Source: Dipetalonema caudispina
Lineage: Eukaryota; Nematoda; Chromadorea; Rhabditida; Onchocercidae
Direction: 5' to 3'
DNA: 64,000 nucleotides
Assembly (NCBI GenBank): GCA_013365325.1
Contig: JABVXV010000170.1
Span: 1-64,000 of the forward strand
A model generated the notes under the pieces. The model did no database searches. It was not told the origin of the DNA and saw only the letters and a list, made by a program, of their open reading frames with translations. Of this stretch, positions 39,300-51,082 are shown one piece after another; position 1 is the stretch's first letter; each line of letters starts with the position of its first letter. A program made the translations under genes and the position numbers.

Positions 39300-40681
39300 A
39301 TGAACATCATTGGAAGAACATTTGTTTCGATTTTGCTATTAACCTTTCTGAGTTGTCACTTTTTTGCTCGATCGGAAATTTGCTATCGATGTGCTAACGA
39401 ATTCATTGTTATGGTTGGATATTTTTATTTTTTTGAATTTATTTTAAATAAATGTACTGATAAATGTGAACAATAAATGAGTCGAGAAAAAAAATCTCTT
39501 CGTTAGTAAGCTAAGGTAATTAGGCTTTTTGAATTAGCCACAGCTTGACCTACTAATTGATTAGAGAAAACAATTTTAGCAGGATAGCATATCATGAAAT
39601 TTTTTAGATTCCCTTAGCCAGTTGTTTTCGTCATTATTTACAATGTGTGTTATATCTTGTTTATTATTTACAACATTTTATTAGCTGATAATAAATTATT
39701 TATTTTATTTTCTATTTCAAACAAATCGTTGTTCTGCATTGGATTTCACTAAAAACTTTGTAGAAAGAGAGATTCTAACTCTAATAATTCTTTGATCGAG
39801 AATTGTAACATTTCATGGAACAAATAATTACTTCATATTACAATAAAGTGTTCAAATGATTGAACACTTCATTGTTCAAGGTTGATTGTTTGCTGAATTT
39901 AAGAACTTAATTAATTTTCGTTGAAATTTTCAGTACTGGGGACGTTTTCTTCCAATTCAAGCAGAAGATGAATTAGTTGCCGATTCGGCATGTATTAAAA
40001 TTGATGAAAGATCGGAAGAAGTACGATGTGTTGGCCCATGCTTAACATTGAATGTCACTGCTGATAAAGGTAACAGGACTCGAACTATAGGTATGCATTA
40101 CTTCTTATCACCTTTATCCATTGATAAATCAAATTTATGCAAAGATATAATAAGATCTGACAAATCAATGTACCATCCCGATGTGGCGATCTACGTAACT
40201 GCCGGAAGTGATTTTCTTCAACAACATTTTAGTATTTTGTTTTCAAAAACTTGATTAATTTTCATTAATTCGTTGAAGAATTCCTTCTTTAAAAATTTTT
40301 GAAATATGGTAAATTGGTAAAACGCATAGCTATATGACAATTTTTTTTTTAGGAATGATGCGAGATTGTCAAAAAAAGTACTATAGTCGGGATTCGGTTA
40401 ATGACGGAGGAAATCGTAGATGCCGAAATCAAACCGTTAAAGTTCGCCAACATGTACTGAATGCCGAGTATTGCTTTTGTTTGGGAAGTTACTGTAATGG
40501 TGACGGTGATTCATTGAATAAGTCAGTGAATGAATTGCGAAAAACATCGAAATATACGACAATTCGAAATCATCAACGGAATGGTACCAAAATAGGATGG
40601 TCTTTGTGCAGTGTTCAGTATTTGATTTTTGTTTATGTAGTATGTTTGAAATTACGTTTGGTTAGTTTATTGGATATTTGA
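39300..40681 (+). CDS. Secreted Ly6/uPAR-domain protein, probably GPI-anchored
   Basis: Three exons (39300-39413, 39934-40090, 40353-40681) join in phase to 199 residues. An N-terminal hydrophobic signal sequence (about 1-25, VSILLLTFLSCHFFA) precedes the mature start EICYRC. The Cys pattern is that of the three-finger LU fold: CxxC near the N-terminus, a central CVGPC, and a closing YCFCLGSYCN with the diagnostic Cys-Asn. Five N-glycosylation sequons are present (NVT, NRT, NQT, NKS, NGT). The C-terminus ends in a hydrophobic segment (VQYLIFVYVVCLKL), as in GPI-anchored members; a transmembrane anchor is the alternative. Relatives in nematodes and insects bind channels or receptors at the cell surface. 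I cannot name the orthologue. AATAAA is at 40,897-40,906. Confidence 0.82.
39846..39869. repeat. Perfect 10-bp hairpin in an intron
   Basis: AAGTGTTCAA and TTGAACACTT flank ATGA in the first intron of the Ly6-type gene. Short; function unknown. Confidence 0.7.
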
Positions 40682-40690
40682 GTGATATGT

Positions 40691-40795
40691 GATATTGTTG
40701 GATATTGTTGCATTGTTATGTGATGATTTGTTACTTTGATGATTTGTGAATGTTTGAACCGGTCTTGAGTACATAATATGAACCGGTCTTGAGTA
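40691..40795. repeat. Short tandem repeats in the 3' UTR of the Ly6-type gene
   Basis: GATATTGTTG occurs twice in direct tandem at 40,691-40,710. Further on, TGAACCGGTCTTGAGTA occurs at 40,755-40,771 and again at 40,779-40,795, an exact 17-base repeat with a 24-base period. Both lie between the stop codon and the AATAAA signals, so they should be in the mRNA. Confidence 0.75.
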
Positions 40796-40896
40796 AGCTT
40801 TATCCACTGGAAATAGTGCAATCTTATTGGAATAGATAGAGTGAAAGAGCTGAAAATACAGCAACCGGTTAAAAGTGATGGTAAGTTCAGATGGAC

Positions 40897-40906
40897 AATA
40901 AATAAA
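40897..40906 (+). terminator. Polyadenylation signal, Ly6-type gene
   Basis: Overlapping AATAAA copies at 40,897 and 40,901, about 215 bases after the stop codon. Confidence 0.5.
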
Positions 40907-43249
40907 AGCGATAGATTGGAGATTCTTTCTCAGCTTTAACGAAAATGAATCAACAAAAGGAAAAGTTGACCTTTTGTTACATCTTTAAGCATATACAACG
41001 ATCCGATTTTATAATCATGAAGAAGGGATGTTGTGAGCTATACTATTGTCACTTCACGATTCATGGAGATGACTACGACTTTTTACTTGCTACTTGATTC
41101 GTGTTCCGGAAAAGGGATCGATATGAGCTAAATAATGTGAAATTGTTCCTGTCTCATCTTCATTTCCATAAATACAAGCCAAATATATCACGATCAGCGA
41201 ACTTTCTGGACCGTACACTACGACTCTGAAAAAAAAAAAAAGAAAAGAAAAAACAACCTGACAATGTTATCACCTGCAATTCAAGCAACTTAGGAGAGGA
41301 TAAATTTGAATTTTTAAATTCTAGTAGAAAACAAAAGACATAAAGCTAACATAAATGATTACGAGTCAAAGCAGCAGCTAACGTGAAGATTTTTAAGCCT
41401 TGCAATAACTCTTCGATTCAACCCTTTTCACATTGAACCTTTTCTTCTTCATGACCTCTGATGCAAATCAATGATTGTTGTGTCCAATTTTTCTACTGTT
41501 TACCGTTTTACCGAATATAGCATCCCGTTCACATCTTTTAATACCTATCATTGGTCAACGCTAACTAACTGATACTAAAAGATATCCTCTTAAACCTATA
41601 TTTTACGACACTCATTTACCTTTAGTATTTTGTGTCTTTTGATCCATGAAAATTTGCAACAGTTGTGGTTTCTCTCATTCATTCAATAAGAATTTTTTAA
41701 AATTATTTTATCAATGTCATATATGCGATGATTTTCATTGTCTTCTGGCACAAAAGAATATCTATCCATGCTTGAAAGCATCTAAGTGCTTCTTCCTAAC
41801 ATCTTAGCGCTTTCCGTTGTAACATTTTTCTGAAGGCCTAATACGGATTGATGTAGTTGGTAGATAGGTAAGTAGTAAATCATTTCACCGGTTACGTTGT
41901 ACCTCACCTCTTCTGTTTCTTTTCCAACTGAATTCTGAACGTTTCTTCGTATTTTTTAAAAAAGCGATTTTAGTACCGACTTCAATCCGTCCAAAAATCA
42001 AGTTCAAAATTGCTTGTTAAATATGGAACAGTTCGTTTTCGAGATCAACTGATAATTATCTTCTCATCGAACATGATTTTTAAATTGTTCTATGGGTCAA
42101 TTGATCATTATCATCTTCTCTTTTCTTAGAATCTTCCAATATTTTCTCTCACTCAAAATTGATTAATTTCCTCATCATTTTCATTCAACATATTCATTCT
42201 TCCATGTTAGTATCAGATAATCTTTACCTACTATCATAAATCGTTAAAAGATCATTACTGCTAACTGAATGGAAGTGTTCCGGAACAAGAGAAATGTATG
42301 ATATATGCTAGAAGGTAACTTGTTATCAGCATTCTGTGGTTTGACCAAATAGTATCAATCAAATTTTCGGAAAAATTTATGTTTCATTAGGCAAGAATTA
42401 ACTCATGGAGGTGAAAATGATTAGAAAATCTTCCTGAATAAGTTAAGTATTTTTTTTAAGAACAGATTGCAAATATATGGGACAATCTCTCTCCCTCTCA
42501 TTCTCTTTCCCTTTCTTTCTCCTCCTGTCCCTCCCTTTCGTCATTTAGTGAATAATCATAATCTAAATTCAGGAAATCAGTTGATAAAATGATACCACAA
42601 AAATATGGGATATTTTTCCGAATATTCCGAATTGTTATTAACACAAGAAGTTAATGACGAAAATGCTGCAACAAACGGAAGGATACCGAAGACGGAAATT
42701 TGAGATACCGTAATGGGCAAGTCTTGGTGACGTTAAAGTTGGAAGTGTACTGACCACTGTTACTCATTGATTTTCTGGGACAGGAAGGGATAGATAGGTT
42801 AGATTGACGTTTGGATGGTATATCGATTTTACGTGTAATTTCACGTATGGTTTGTTGTCTTTATCAGATGAAAACATGACATATTACGTTGTCATAAGAC
42901 ATGGTATTTGTGTGTGGGATTTAATAGTAACTTATTTCAGATTATTAATTTTCAATGAGATAGGTAGGATGTTTGCTTACCTGAGATTATGATTACAAAT
43001 ATGGATAGTATAATGGAAATTATGTGTTTGTTGAGATAGTAAAATTGAATTTTGCATTTGTTTCTTATTTATCGCTCTTTTGCAGTATCTGTCTGTCACA
43101 ATATTATCATCCTTTCCGGAATAGATCATTTTCTACTTGACACAAGAATTTTCGAATTCGTCCGGAGGATTTCTACACTTTTCTGTTTTAACTAATCGTC
43201 CACGTATCTGTATTCATTTCAGAAATTAAGAGAATTGTTTGTGTTAGTA
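40907..43249. other. Intergenic between the Ly6-type gene and clathrin light chain
   Basis: About 2.3 kb without supportable exons. It contains a pyrimidine-rich stretch at 42,486-42,545 (CTCTCCCTCTC...) and a purine/A-rich run near 41,228-41,255. TATTCATTTCAG at 43,211-43,222, 27 bases before the clathrin light chain ATG, is a good trans-splice acceptor. Confidence 0.5.
43211..43222 (+). promoter_or_regulatory. Probable spliced-leader acceptor of clathrin light chain
   Basis: TATTCATTTCAG matches the nematode acceptor consensus and leaves a 27-base 5' UTR before the ATG at 43,250; no coding exon precedes it. Confidence 0.55.
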
Positions 43250-45257
43250 ATGTCAGATCCGGTTGCGGAATTCTTGGCACGTGAGCAAGATGTTTTGGCT
43301 GGTATACAGGATGATTCGCTAGGAACTAGTCCTCCTCCGTATGTCAATAGTACTGGCAGTACCGATGCAGTTGATAACGGTACGTTTTAGAATGCATGGT
43401 ATCGTTTTTATCTGTGATTTTGTGTCACATTCATCTCTCATTATGAGATGTCAAAGGAATATTGTGGTCATGATGATTGACATCAGAAACAGTATAGATT
43501 ATCGGAAAACCCATTATGTATCTTCGGCCAAAACGTCTTGTTGAAAGAGAAAGTATGGAAATCTTGGAAAACGGCAAAGAATTTCATGAAATTGTCTCCA
43601 AAAAACCTCAAACAAGTCAAGAAGACTCTGCATTACACACCTGGTGGGATATTAATATGCAGTAGAAGTACTCTGTTACTTTGGATGCGATTTTTTGATG
43701 AGCGTTTATTTAACACTATTGAAAAAGTGAAGGAGTTTAAGGAATAGATTACTGAAATGATTATTAGATTTATTATAAGGTCGTTTTTTGTTTCTATTTG
43801 AAGGTATATCGGGTTTTAGGAAATGATATTGCTTATGTAAACGAAGCTCGTATGTTAAGCGGGACCAGTGATTCTGGTTTGGATCTTCCAGCACTGGCAA
43901 ATGGTGTGCAACGCTCAAGCACAACTCCATCACCTTCTCTTGCAACAATGAATAATGCATCGAAACCGGAACCAGAGAAAATAAAAAAATGGCGAGAAGA
44001 GCAGAAAATAATGTTAGAGAAAAAAGGTGTGAGCTCGGTTATGCTCTTGGTTTTTTTTCGATATCTTACATAGGAAAAGTCAGGTGACGTTTTTTCCGCA
44101 ATTCATAGTTCATCCGGATGGCATTTTCAAGAGGGAGATGAATGTACAACTTTGAGTATACAGTGTTAATTGCATAACGAATAATAATGCGTGAAGGAGC
44201 TAAAGGTCATGTCATGATAATATGTGTTATTGTCATTCGAAAGCATGAAAATGTTTATTCTGAATACAGCGACTAGTAAGGTAAACTGAACCTTGTAATC
44301 ATTAGTGAGCTCGTTCAAGTTTGTCAGGATTATACACTTATTTAGTGAATCACTGGAGAAATAATAAGAGAAATAGGATTGTTAAGAAAGGAATAATTTA
44401 AGTAACTGTAATGGGCATGTTACAAAAAAGTGAAAAATCAATGGCATTATGTTGAAAGTTTTCATTTGCTCAGAGTATACTGCATATTTGATGGATGGCG
44501 TCTTCTAATAGGATGTGTATATAACATGATGTAAACATATTAGTTTTTATACAGGATTGACAGTTATCGATTTTTGCTGCAGATAAAAATGAAGAGAAAA
44601 AGAAGGAAGAAATGAGAGCCGCTGGTAAAAAAGAGTTGGAAGAATGGTATGCGCAAAGGGCAGAAAGACTTGCAAAAACTAGAGCAGCCAATCGGTAATT
44701 TTTTTTTAAGGTTTTCTACTTGTTCTTTTTATATAGATAGGTGATGCAGGTACAGGTGAGTTTCCAGAAATAAATGACGCTATTGAAGTCTGGAAAATAT
44801 GTGTCTTAAACCGAAGATTTTGAAAATCCGAGGATAGCAGAAAAAATGTGTTCCTATTCATTTTTGAGTTAAATTTTGGTCGTTGTAATAGTATTAACAT
44901 TTTTGATAGTGTTCATTTTGCTGAATGTTTAGCCGATTTTGCCGATCCAAAAGATGAATAGATTTTTAATCACTGCGGAGTATATAATACATAGATTACG
45001 AATGAAAATTTTTTTATCTCATACTACTTCAGCTCCACATCCACCATTATTACTGTTTACTGTTATTGATCACTGCTTCATAAATTTTAAGGAAAGCCGA
45101 AGAAGATTTCATTTCTGATCGTGAGGCCTTGAAAGATGGAGCTGAGTGGGAACGCATTGCTAAATTATGCGAATTTAGTGCTAAGAATTCGAAAACATCA
45201 AGTGATTTATCTCGGCTAAGGACTCTTCTTCTTAAACTCAAAACGCAAAAAGAATAA
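43250..45257 (+). CDS. clic-1: Clathrin light chain
   Basis: Regulatory subunit that wraps the proximal leg of clathrin heavy chain in coated vesicles. Four exons (43250-43379, 43820-44026, 44583-44694, 45092-45257) join in phase to 204 residues, slightly shorter than most animal light chains. The N-terminus has the family's FLAREQDVLAGIQDD segment. A Ser/Thr/Pro-rich linker follows, then the heavy-chain-binding helix from about residue 95 (KPEPEKIKKWREEQKIMLEK) through a Lys/Glu-rich coil (ELEEWYAQRAERLAKTRAAN). The C-terminus keeps DGAEWERIAKLCEF and the Ser/Lys-rich SDLSRLRTLLLKLK end. No neuronal insert exon is visible. A clear AATAAA was not found close to the stop. Confidence 0.94.
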
Positions 45258-47050
45258 GTTATGTGGATTGTATTGTTTGAAGGTGCTAGTCGTATGCTTC
45301 TTTTCAGTGGTTCCATAATGGTGAATTTTTTCCTTCTCTAGGACTATCATTATGCTGCTAGTGAATCTGCAATATCACTTCTAATATTCCCAAAATTTCC
45401 TGTTTTTAATCTCCGTAATTATACCCTTATTCAGTTCAGTTACTTCCTGAAGCACATGTCATTTATATGCGGTAATTTTCGGTCTTTTTAATGTATAAGG
45501 TTAGTAGTTGACACGATGTAAACGTTAGGTCCAAAATGTATTGCTGCGAACCCATTTAGAGTCCATAGAGTTTCTGCTGGATTTTTAGCTATATGCAAGC
45601 TTATATGCTTGAATATTCAAGTTTTAGCAATATGGCATTTAATTCTCAAATGGTTTGTTATTTGCCTTTTTTTGGCCGTAAGAAGTTCTGGATTTTGAAA
45701 AGTAAGATTTTGACGGTGTCCGATATCGGATAATGCATTGGGATCCGAATCAAACGTCTTTTCTAGACTTGTCTTTTGCTTCCATGTGACAGGTTCGCTT
45801 CGCATTCCATAATACCTCTTCGCTTATTTCACATGCTAATATTTTGCATTATTTAGCTTTTCTAATTTATTTGCTGAGCAAACGAGTCCCGAACTGGGAC
45901 CGGTAAAATGGAATATGTGATACATAAAGAGTGATGAATAACTGTGTACGTTTACTGTCCACTTTATTTCATGGGATCAGAATAATGACGTCATTTCGTC
46001 TATTCCCTCAAACTTTTCTTGCTATTTTAGTGAAATTTGGTGGTTTTCTATTAATATGCGCTACATTTCGAATGACTATGAAATCATGGATGTACCTTTT
46101 GTCCATCCGCCTAGCTCTATAACAGTTTTTTGTTTTGTGTTCATTCGGTCATGTTCACGTCACGCCTCTATAGAAGCATATCATGAGAGTGGTTTACCAC
46201 CCTCACCTGAATTATTCTTCCATACAGTCCTAGCGTGTAACTGGCTTACTGTATTTACGTGACCTTTCGCGAGGACGTCATGTATAAATAGTTTGCCAAA
46301 TTCACGTAATCGTTTGTGTTCACGCATCATATGAGTAGTTTATCGTATCTGCGTAATCATTTTGCAGTTTCTTTTTATTGTAAATTTCTTTTGCACAATT
46401 CATTTTCAAGCGTCCTATCTTTCATTTTTTTCAAGTAAAATACTTCGAAGTTCTTTTAAAAATTCACTTGTTCTTTACATTTTTAGGTTCCATATGTGGT
46501 TTTATTCATTGTTTCCTCCTGTATTTCTTATTCATTCTTTTTTTCACACTATAAAAAGACGGAAAAAGATAACTCATTGTGATGAAATAAAATATCATTT
46601 GTTGCAGAGCAATTTTAAAAATTTCTACTTTTGACGAATCAGAGATAGTTTGGATAATATCCAGAGAGTTTTATTTCAACTGTTTTTTTTTTTTTTTTTT
46701 TTTTTGTTTTCTCAGTTCAATGCATTGATTTGATGGTTTTTTTTTTCATGTTTTGGTATCATTAGCATCACGAGTGGTGCAAAATTGTGTGTAACGCTTT
46801 TGCTCAGCGAATAATTTGCCGGCGTTAAGTTAGAAAGGGTCGTAATTTTCGTCAGCAGTGATTGGGAAGGTATTGTTGCTTCATCTTTGGAGTGTTATTG
46901 CAAGAATCAAAGGTCAACCTCCAAAGAGTTGAGTTTACTCTGAAATACTAAAAGTAGAAGCCTCCAAACATTATGCTTTTGTTCACTATTAGGTACAAAC
47001 GTTAGTGAACTAGGAGGAATGTTTTTCTGGAACTATGCAAAGCAATAATA
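45258..47050. other. Intergenic between clathrin light chain and the mariner remnant
   Basis: No supportable gene. Frames at 45,931-46,262 and 46,362-46,634 are AT-driven and lack domains. TATAAATA at 46,284-46,291 sits in a less AT-rich patch (46,130-46,360, with GACGTCAT just before it) and could be a promoter. A run of 23 T lies at 46,683-46,705. Confidence 0.5.
46284..46291 (+). promoter_or_regulatory. Candidate TATA element after a CRE-like GACGTCAT
   Basis: GAGGACGTCATGTATAAATAG combines an 8-base CRE-like motif and TATAAATA within about 20 bases (46,273-46,291). The nearest plus-strand gene downstream is 2 kb away, beyond the mariner remnant. May be fortuitous. Confidence 0.25.
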
Positions 47051-47168
47051 TGGGATTGATGCAAAAGTAACAAATTTGTTTACAATTTTGTATTGTTGAA
47101 CTACGCTCTTTCATTTCATATTGGGCGACATTTAGGTAGCATATTGTAATTCATTTCAATATATATAT

Positions 47169-47182
47169 GTGTGTGTGTGTGT
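47169..47182. repeat. TG microsatellite
   Basis: Seven TG units following a TA run, inside the left part of the mariner remnant. Confidence 0.8.
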
Positions 47183-47309
47183 TTTTTCTATTATTGGTAT
47201 ATTTTTAGACTGAGGAAGTTGTATCAGATGAAATGCTACTTCGTATGATTTTTTTTTCTTGTTGATTTGAAAATACTTCATCAGTAGATAAGGCAATTTG
47301 TGGTATCAA

Positions 47310-48028
47310 ACAGTGCAATGTTGGATAAGAAGTTTTGTAAGGAGATGGAAGTAATGGAATTGAAGGATGTAGTGAGTGGTCACTTGAAGTTGGAAATGGC
47401 TAGTTGAAATCAATCAACGAACGAACAGAATGTTAACTACCTTTGGCAATTCAGTGGAATTGAAAAGATGAAAATACTTGATAAGTGGAAGATTTGTGAG
47501 TTGATGTTTAATAAAAAAAATTGTTATTTTGAGTTGTCATCTTCCCTTATTCTATGCAACACCATGGAGTGATTTTCTTGATTGAATTATAGGGTGTGAT
47601 TAAAAATGGATTAGGTAATACTCGATGGCCATTTCAATGGTTAGATGAAGAAGCTCTAAAGTAAATTTTACAAAATCGAACTTGCACTGAAAAAGATCTT
47701 AGTTATCAGTTTGCTGGTCCATCTTCCAAAATCTCGATAAACTATTAAGAAGTATTCATAGTAAATCGACAAGCATTTGAAAACTGCAATTCCGTCAGAT
47801 ATTTCATTCTTCACAACAACTGATCAAACGTTAGAATATTAACGCTTCAAATGTTAAATGAATTTGGCTACTGTTTATCATATCTGTATTAATCATCTAA
47901 CCGCTCTTTTAAATTCTATAATAACCTATGCTGGGAGCAGTAGGATAGATACAAGGAATGTTTTCCAAGATTTTATCGAATTTCAATGCATAAATTTCTG
48001 TGCTATAGGAATAAACAAGTTTATTGAT
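47310..48028 (+). pseudogene. Mariner transposase pseudogene
   Basis: Several frames together follow the order of a mariner (Tc1/mariner, DDD/D) transposase. TVQCWIRSFVRRWK (from 47,310) matches the end of the N-terminal helix-turn-helix region. A frameshift leads to the acidic stretch up to about 47,430. EKMKILDKWKICEL and then FELSSSLILCN (about 47,460-47,560) match the linker before the catalytic domain. A further piece ending RWPFQWLDEEALK lies at 47,593-47,664. FILHNN-stop-SN (about 47,810) stands where HDNARPH belongs, so the second catalytic Asp is lost. LTLQMLNEFGY and NVFQDFIEFQCINFCAIGINK (to 48,028) give the C-terminal part. Multiple stops and frameshifts make it inactive. Confidence 0.88.
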
Positions 48029-48376
48029 TGTTTTTAGTTTCTTATTGATAAAAATACCTTTAAACTTAGTTGCAATTATAGAATTTATATATAAATTTAA
48101 GCTCCGGAACCGCTGTTACTTTTGCATCAATCTAATACAAATGAATGGTAAGATTGGAAATGATAGGCATATCTGTGTATGTTACCGTACATATTTAGTT
48201 TGAGCTGCTATTTAAGCCTTCGGCTACTTAGTCTGAGGTCTTGTTTACTTCACGATTGTTTAGTTCTAATCTGTGTTTCAATCCTTACTTCCACGAGTGT
48301 GTACTTATCAAGATTATTTGATGATCTGAATTAGAAAAAAAGATGCAATCCTAAATCTTATTTTCCGGAACTACAA

Positions 48377-51082
48377 ATGGCGGGAAGCGGCAGTATAACA
48401 GGTGAGCATCGCATGAGTAAATTGTGTCAGGTTTCGTGAAGTATTTTTGGACGCGTCGTTTTCGTGACTTCATATGTATGGATTGATTAGTTCCAGATCT
48501 TTCCTGAATTTGATCGAATTCTAAGGGATAAATAATTTTCTCTTTTTTGTATGCAGATGTGGCTGATATCAGTCCGAGTGTATCGGAACTATCAGCGTTG
48601 CTGGAGAAGCAGAATAAAGTACTATCAGCACTGCTTGGTGAATTAGAGGCCTGTAAATCAGAAGTGCTTATCCTTCGAAACAGAAGCTTTCAACAAATTA
48701 GCGATAATGATACGCAGGAGAAGGTAAATTTTATACTAATTGGTTATTTCAAATGCTATTTCATTTATGTAGCTGATTTAGTTTTCAAGCTAATAAAATA
48801 ATTAAGGCCAATGTTTTAAAGTTAGATTTTGTACTGACCGATTTAATACCATATTCAATTTTTCGGAAATGTGGTGATTAATTCAATTGCTTGCAGAAGG
48901 GAGTATATGCAGAGAATTCTTCCAATGGAGAAGTAGCTGATGAAAGTGAAAAGTCGTTAGTATTGGAGAATATTTTGGAGGAGATGAAAAAGGCACGCCT
49001 CGAAGCAGAAAATTTATCACGAGCATTGGAAGTAAAAAAAGTGGAATTATCCCATGCAATCGAGGCGGATTCATTGAAACAGGTTTGTTTTGCTGATAAA
49101 GCTTTCACTAAGTAATCCATAGCTCTGATTACGGGTACAAAAGGTAGCATTATGAAATGTAGTTTAGCAATTCATAAGTAGGAAGAAGTATATATATATC
49201 ATTATTGATTAAATCATATTCTCCTACAACAAACTGATTGTTGAAAATAGAACAAAACGGCTTTCAGACTCACATTGACCATTTGAATGAACTTATGGAA
49301 AAAGAACGTCAAGCGAGGAATAACGAATTTTCAAAGCTAAATGATCTTTTAGTTGATAAAACGCGAGAATGTGATAGCTGGAATTCAGAAAACAATGGTC
49401 TGAAGGTAAACTTCTCATCGTTCAATTAGTTTATGAACATTTCTAATTCGGCATCATCCTCCTTCCATTTTTTCATGAAGTTACGAATAGAATGTATTTA
49501 GGCAGTAATTTTTTGCGAGTTTATTCACGATTGTGGCATCGCAAGAGCTAACGAACTATGACCTAATCTGTGTGAAAATTATTAGCCTGATTTTTATTGC
49601 ATAAAATGTTTGCCCTTTATAAGCTTATCAATCCGTTCCTCCACCGGCATTAATTAACTTTACATTCTGTTTGATTGCTTTTCACTTTCAATACGTCTTT
49701 CTCATTTAATCATTGATACAATTTCAAAGATTCTATATTTGATATTGTACATTTTTCGTTTATTAACTTTGCCTGGGATTTTCCCATTTAGTTATTCATA
49801 AGCTTTACTAACTGTTGAATAATTCCGATGCTTTAGAATACACCTGTTTATTTTTCTTCGGTTGTAAATTAAGTCTGTTGATACTCTTGTGTGAGTTTTC
49901 TTAGCAGTCATTATCTACATGTTTTCCGGTGCGATTGAAAATGTTGGAGGATTCGATTGCTACTAAAGAAAAGCTTATAAGTGGTCTTACAAAAGCTACT
50001 GCGAAAGAATTAGCAAAACGAGACGAAGAAGATAAAGTGCTTGCAGCGAGACTATCCGTGCTAAGCGATGAAAACACGACATTGCGCGCTTCACTTCTTA
50101 CTTTGGGTGCGAATGAATTGTCACCACGTTAGTGAAATTTCACTTCTATAATATGAAGCATGTTTGATTGTAGGTTATTAGGACCATAAAATCAGGGAAA
50201 AATTTTCTCCGAAGCTTGAAAAACGTTATAAAAACACTACCTCAAATATGTTTAAGACTTCGGAGACCAGAATTATGGGCAGTACAATTAGCAAGTGGAT
50301 CATACAGAAAAGTTTCACTGGGCTTATTCGAGGGTATTCGAGGGTAAGGAAAGAGTAAAAAAAAAAGGTCGAAAGGAAGGTGGAAAGTTTTACTGTTTGT
50401 TGGACCGGTGGGTTGGTAAAATTGGCAATTAGGCTTCGTGAATTCTGATATTTGACTTTGTTTGATGTTGACATTTTGTGATATTCAGCATTTTTTTCTT
50501 GAAGTTCCTTTTTTTGCTGGTACGCATTGATTTTTCAGAGTCGAAAAAGCTTTTAGAACAACAGCAGGATTTTATCGAAACGTTGAAGTCAGAATGTGAA
50601 ATTTTGATGAATCGTTTGGTTAGAGAACGAGATGAGCACAGGTAATTAAAGATTTTTCAAAATTTTCTGAATAATGCGAATAGAAATGAAACATTACATA
50701 TTACCCGTTCTACTGACATTTTGTAGGAAAGAGCGGAGACAACTGAGACGTCAAATACGTACTCTCAATGCGCGCCTTGAATGCCTTATATCTGGAAAAC
50801 AAGAAATAATTGATGCGTAATTTTGCTATCAGAATGTTTTTTTCTTTTTTTAAATATGTAACGAGTTAAATTCTTTAATTTCCTGAGCAAAATTCATATT
50901 TTCAAATTACTTTTAGTTAAAAAGATTCGTTATTTGCTCCAAGTCATGCTAATTTCCAACTCTTCTTTTTAACTGCTATTATATTCCCCATTGATTGAAG
51001 AACTCTGTTAACATGTTGTAGGAAACTTAGTGTTGCTCCGCTTATGCGACTTATGACGGTCATAGATCTACTGCAGCAATAG
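48377..51082 (+). CDS. Unidentified coiled-coil protein
   Basis: Eight exons (48377-48401, 48557-48723, 48897-49082, 49268-49405, 49908-50127, 50539-50641, 50727-50816, 51022-51082) join in phase to about 329 residues. After a short MAGSGSIT start nearly the whole protein is predicted coiled coil: heptads of Leu/Ile with Glu, Lys and Arg, such as LSALLEKQNKVLSALLGELE, LENILEEMKKARLEAENLSR and RKERRQLRRQIRTLNARLEC. A basic patch lies at about 277-300. There is no signal peptide, membrane segment or known catalytic motif. Golgin-like tethers, centrosomal proteins and cargo adaptors have this look, but I do not recognise a specific family. The last short exon (to LLQQ) could instead be skipped, ending the protein at the TAA at 50,818. 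AATAAA is at 51,423. Confidence 0.78.
50326..50345. repeat. 10-bp tandem duplication in an intron
   Basis: ATTCGAGGGT occurs twice in direct tandem in the intron before the sixth exon of the coiled-coil gene. Confidence 0.8.

Larger units (their letters stand above)
47051..48135. mobile_element. Degenerate full-length mariner transposon
   Basis: Terminal inverted repeats of 21 bp at 47,051-47,071 and 48,115-48,135 match at 19 positions, with 18 contiguous identities (GATTGATGCAAAAGTAAC). Each end is directly flanked by TA (47,049-47,050 and 48,136-48,137), the expected mariner target duplication. The repeat core GATGCAAAAGTAA, followed by GCGGTT at the right end, resembles the Hsmar1/cecropia-type mariner termini as I remember them. 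The 1,085-bp length is slightly below the usual 1.3 kb. The interior is a broken transposase reading frame on the plus strand, with a TG microsatellite near 47,169. Confidence 0.88.

Noticed and set aside
47318..47664. A two-exon mini-gene coding 41 residues, with good GTGAGT and TTATAG borders
   Set aside because: The peptide pieces match the mariner transposase order and lie between the terminal repeats, so the apparent splice sites are accidental.
49251..49267. Acceptor AATAG at 49,250 for the fourth coiled-coil exon
   Set aside because: It shifts the frame to an early stop. The CTTTCAG ending at 49,267 keeps phase with the preceding exon.
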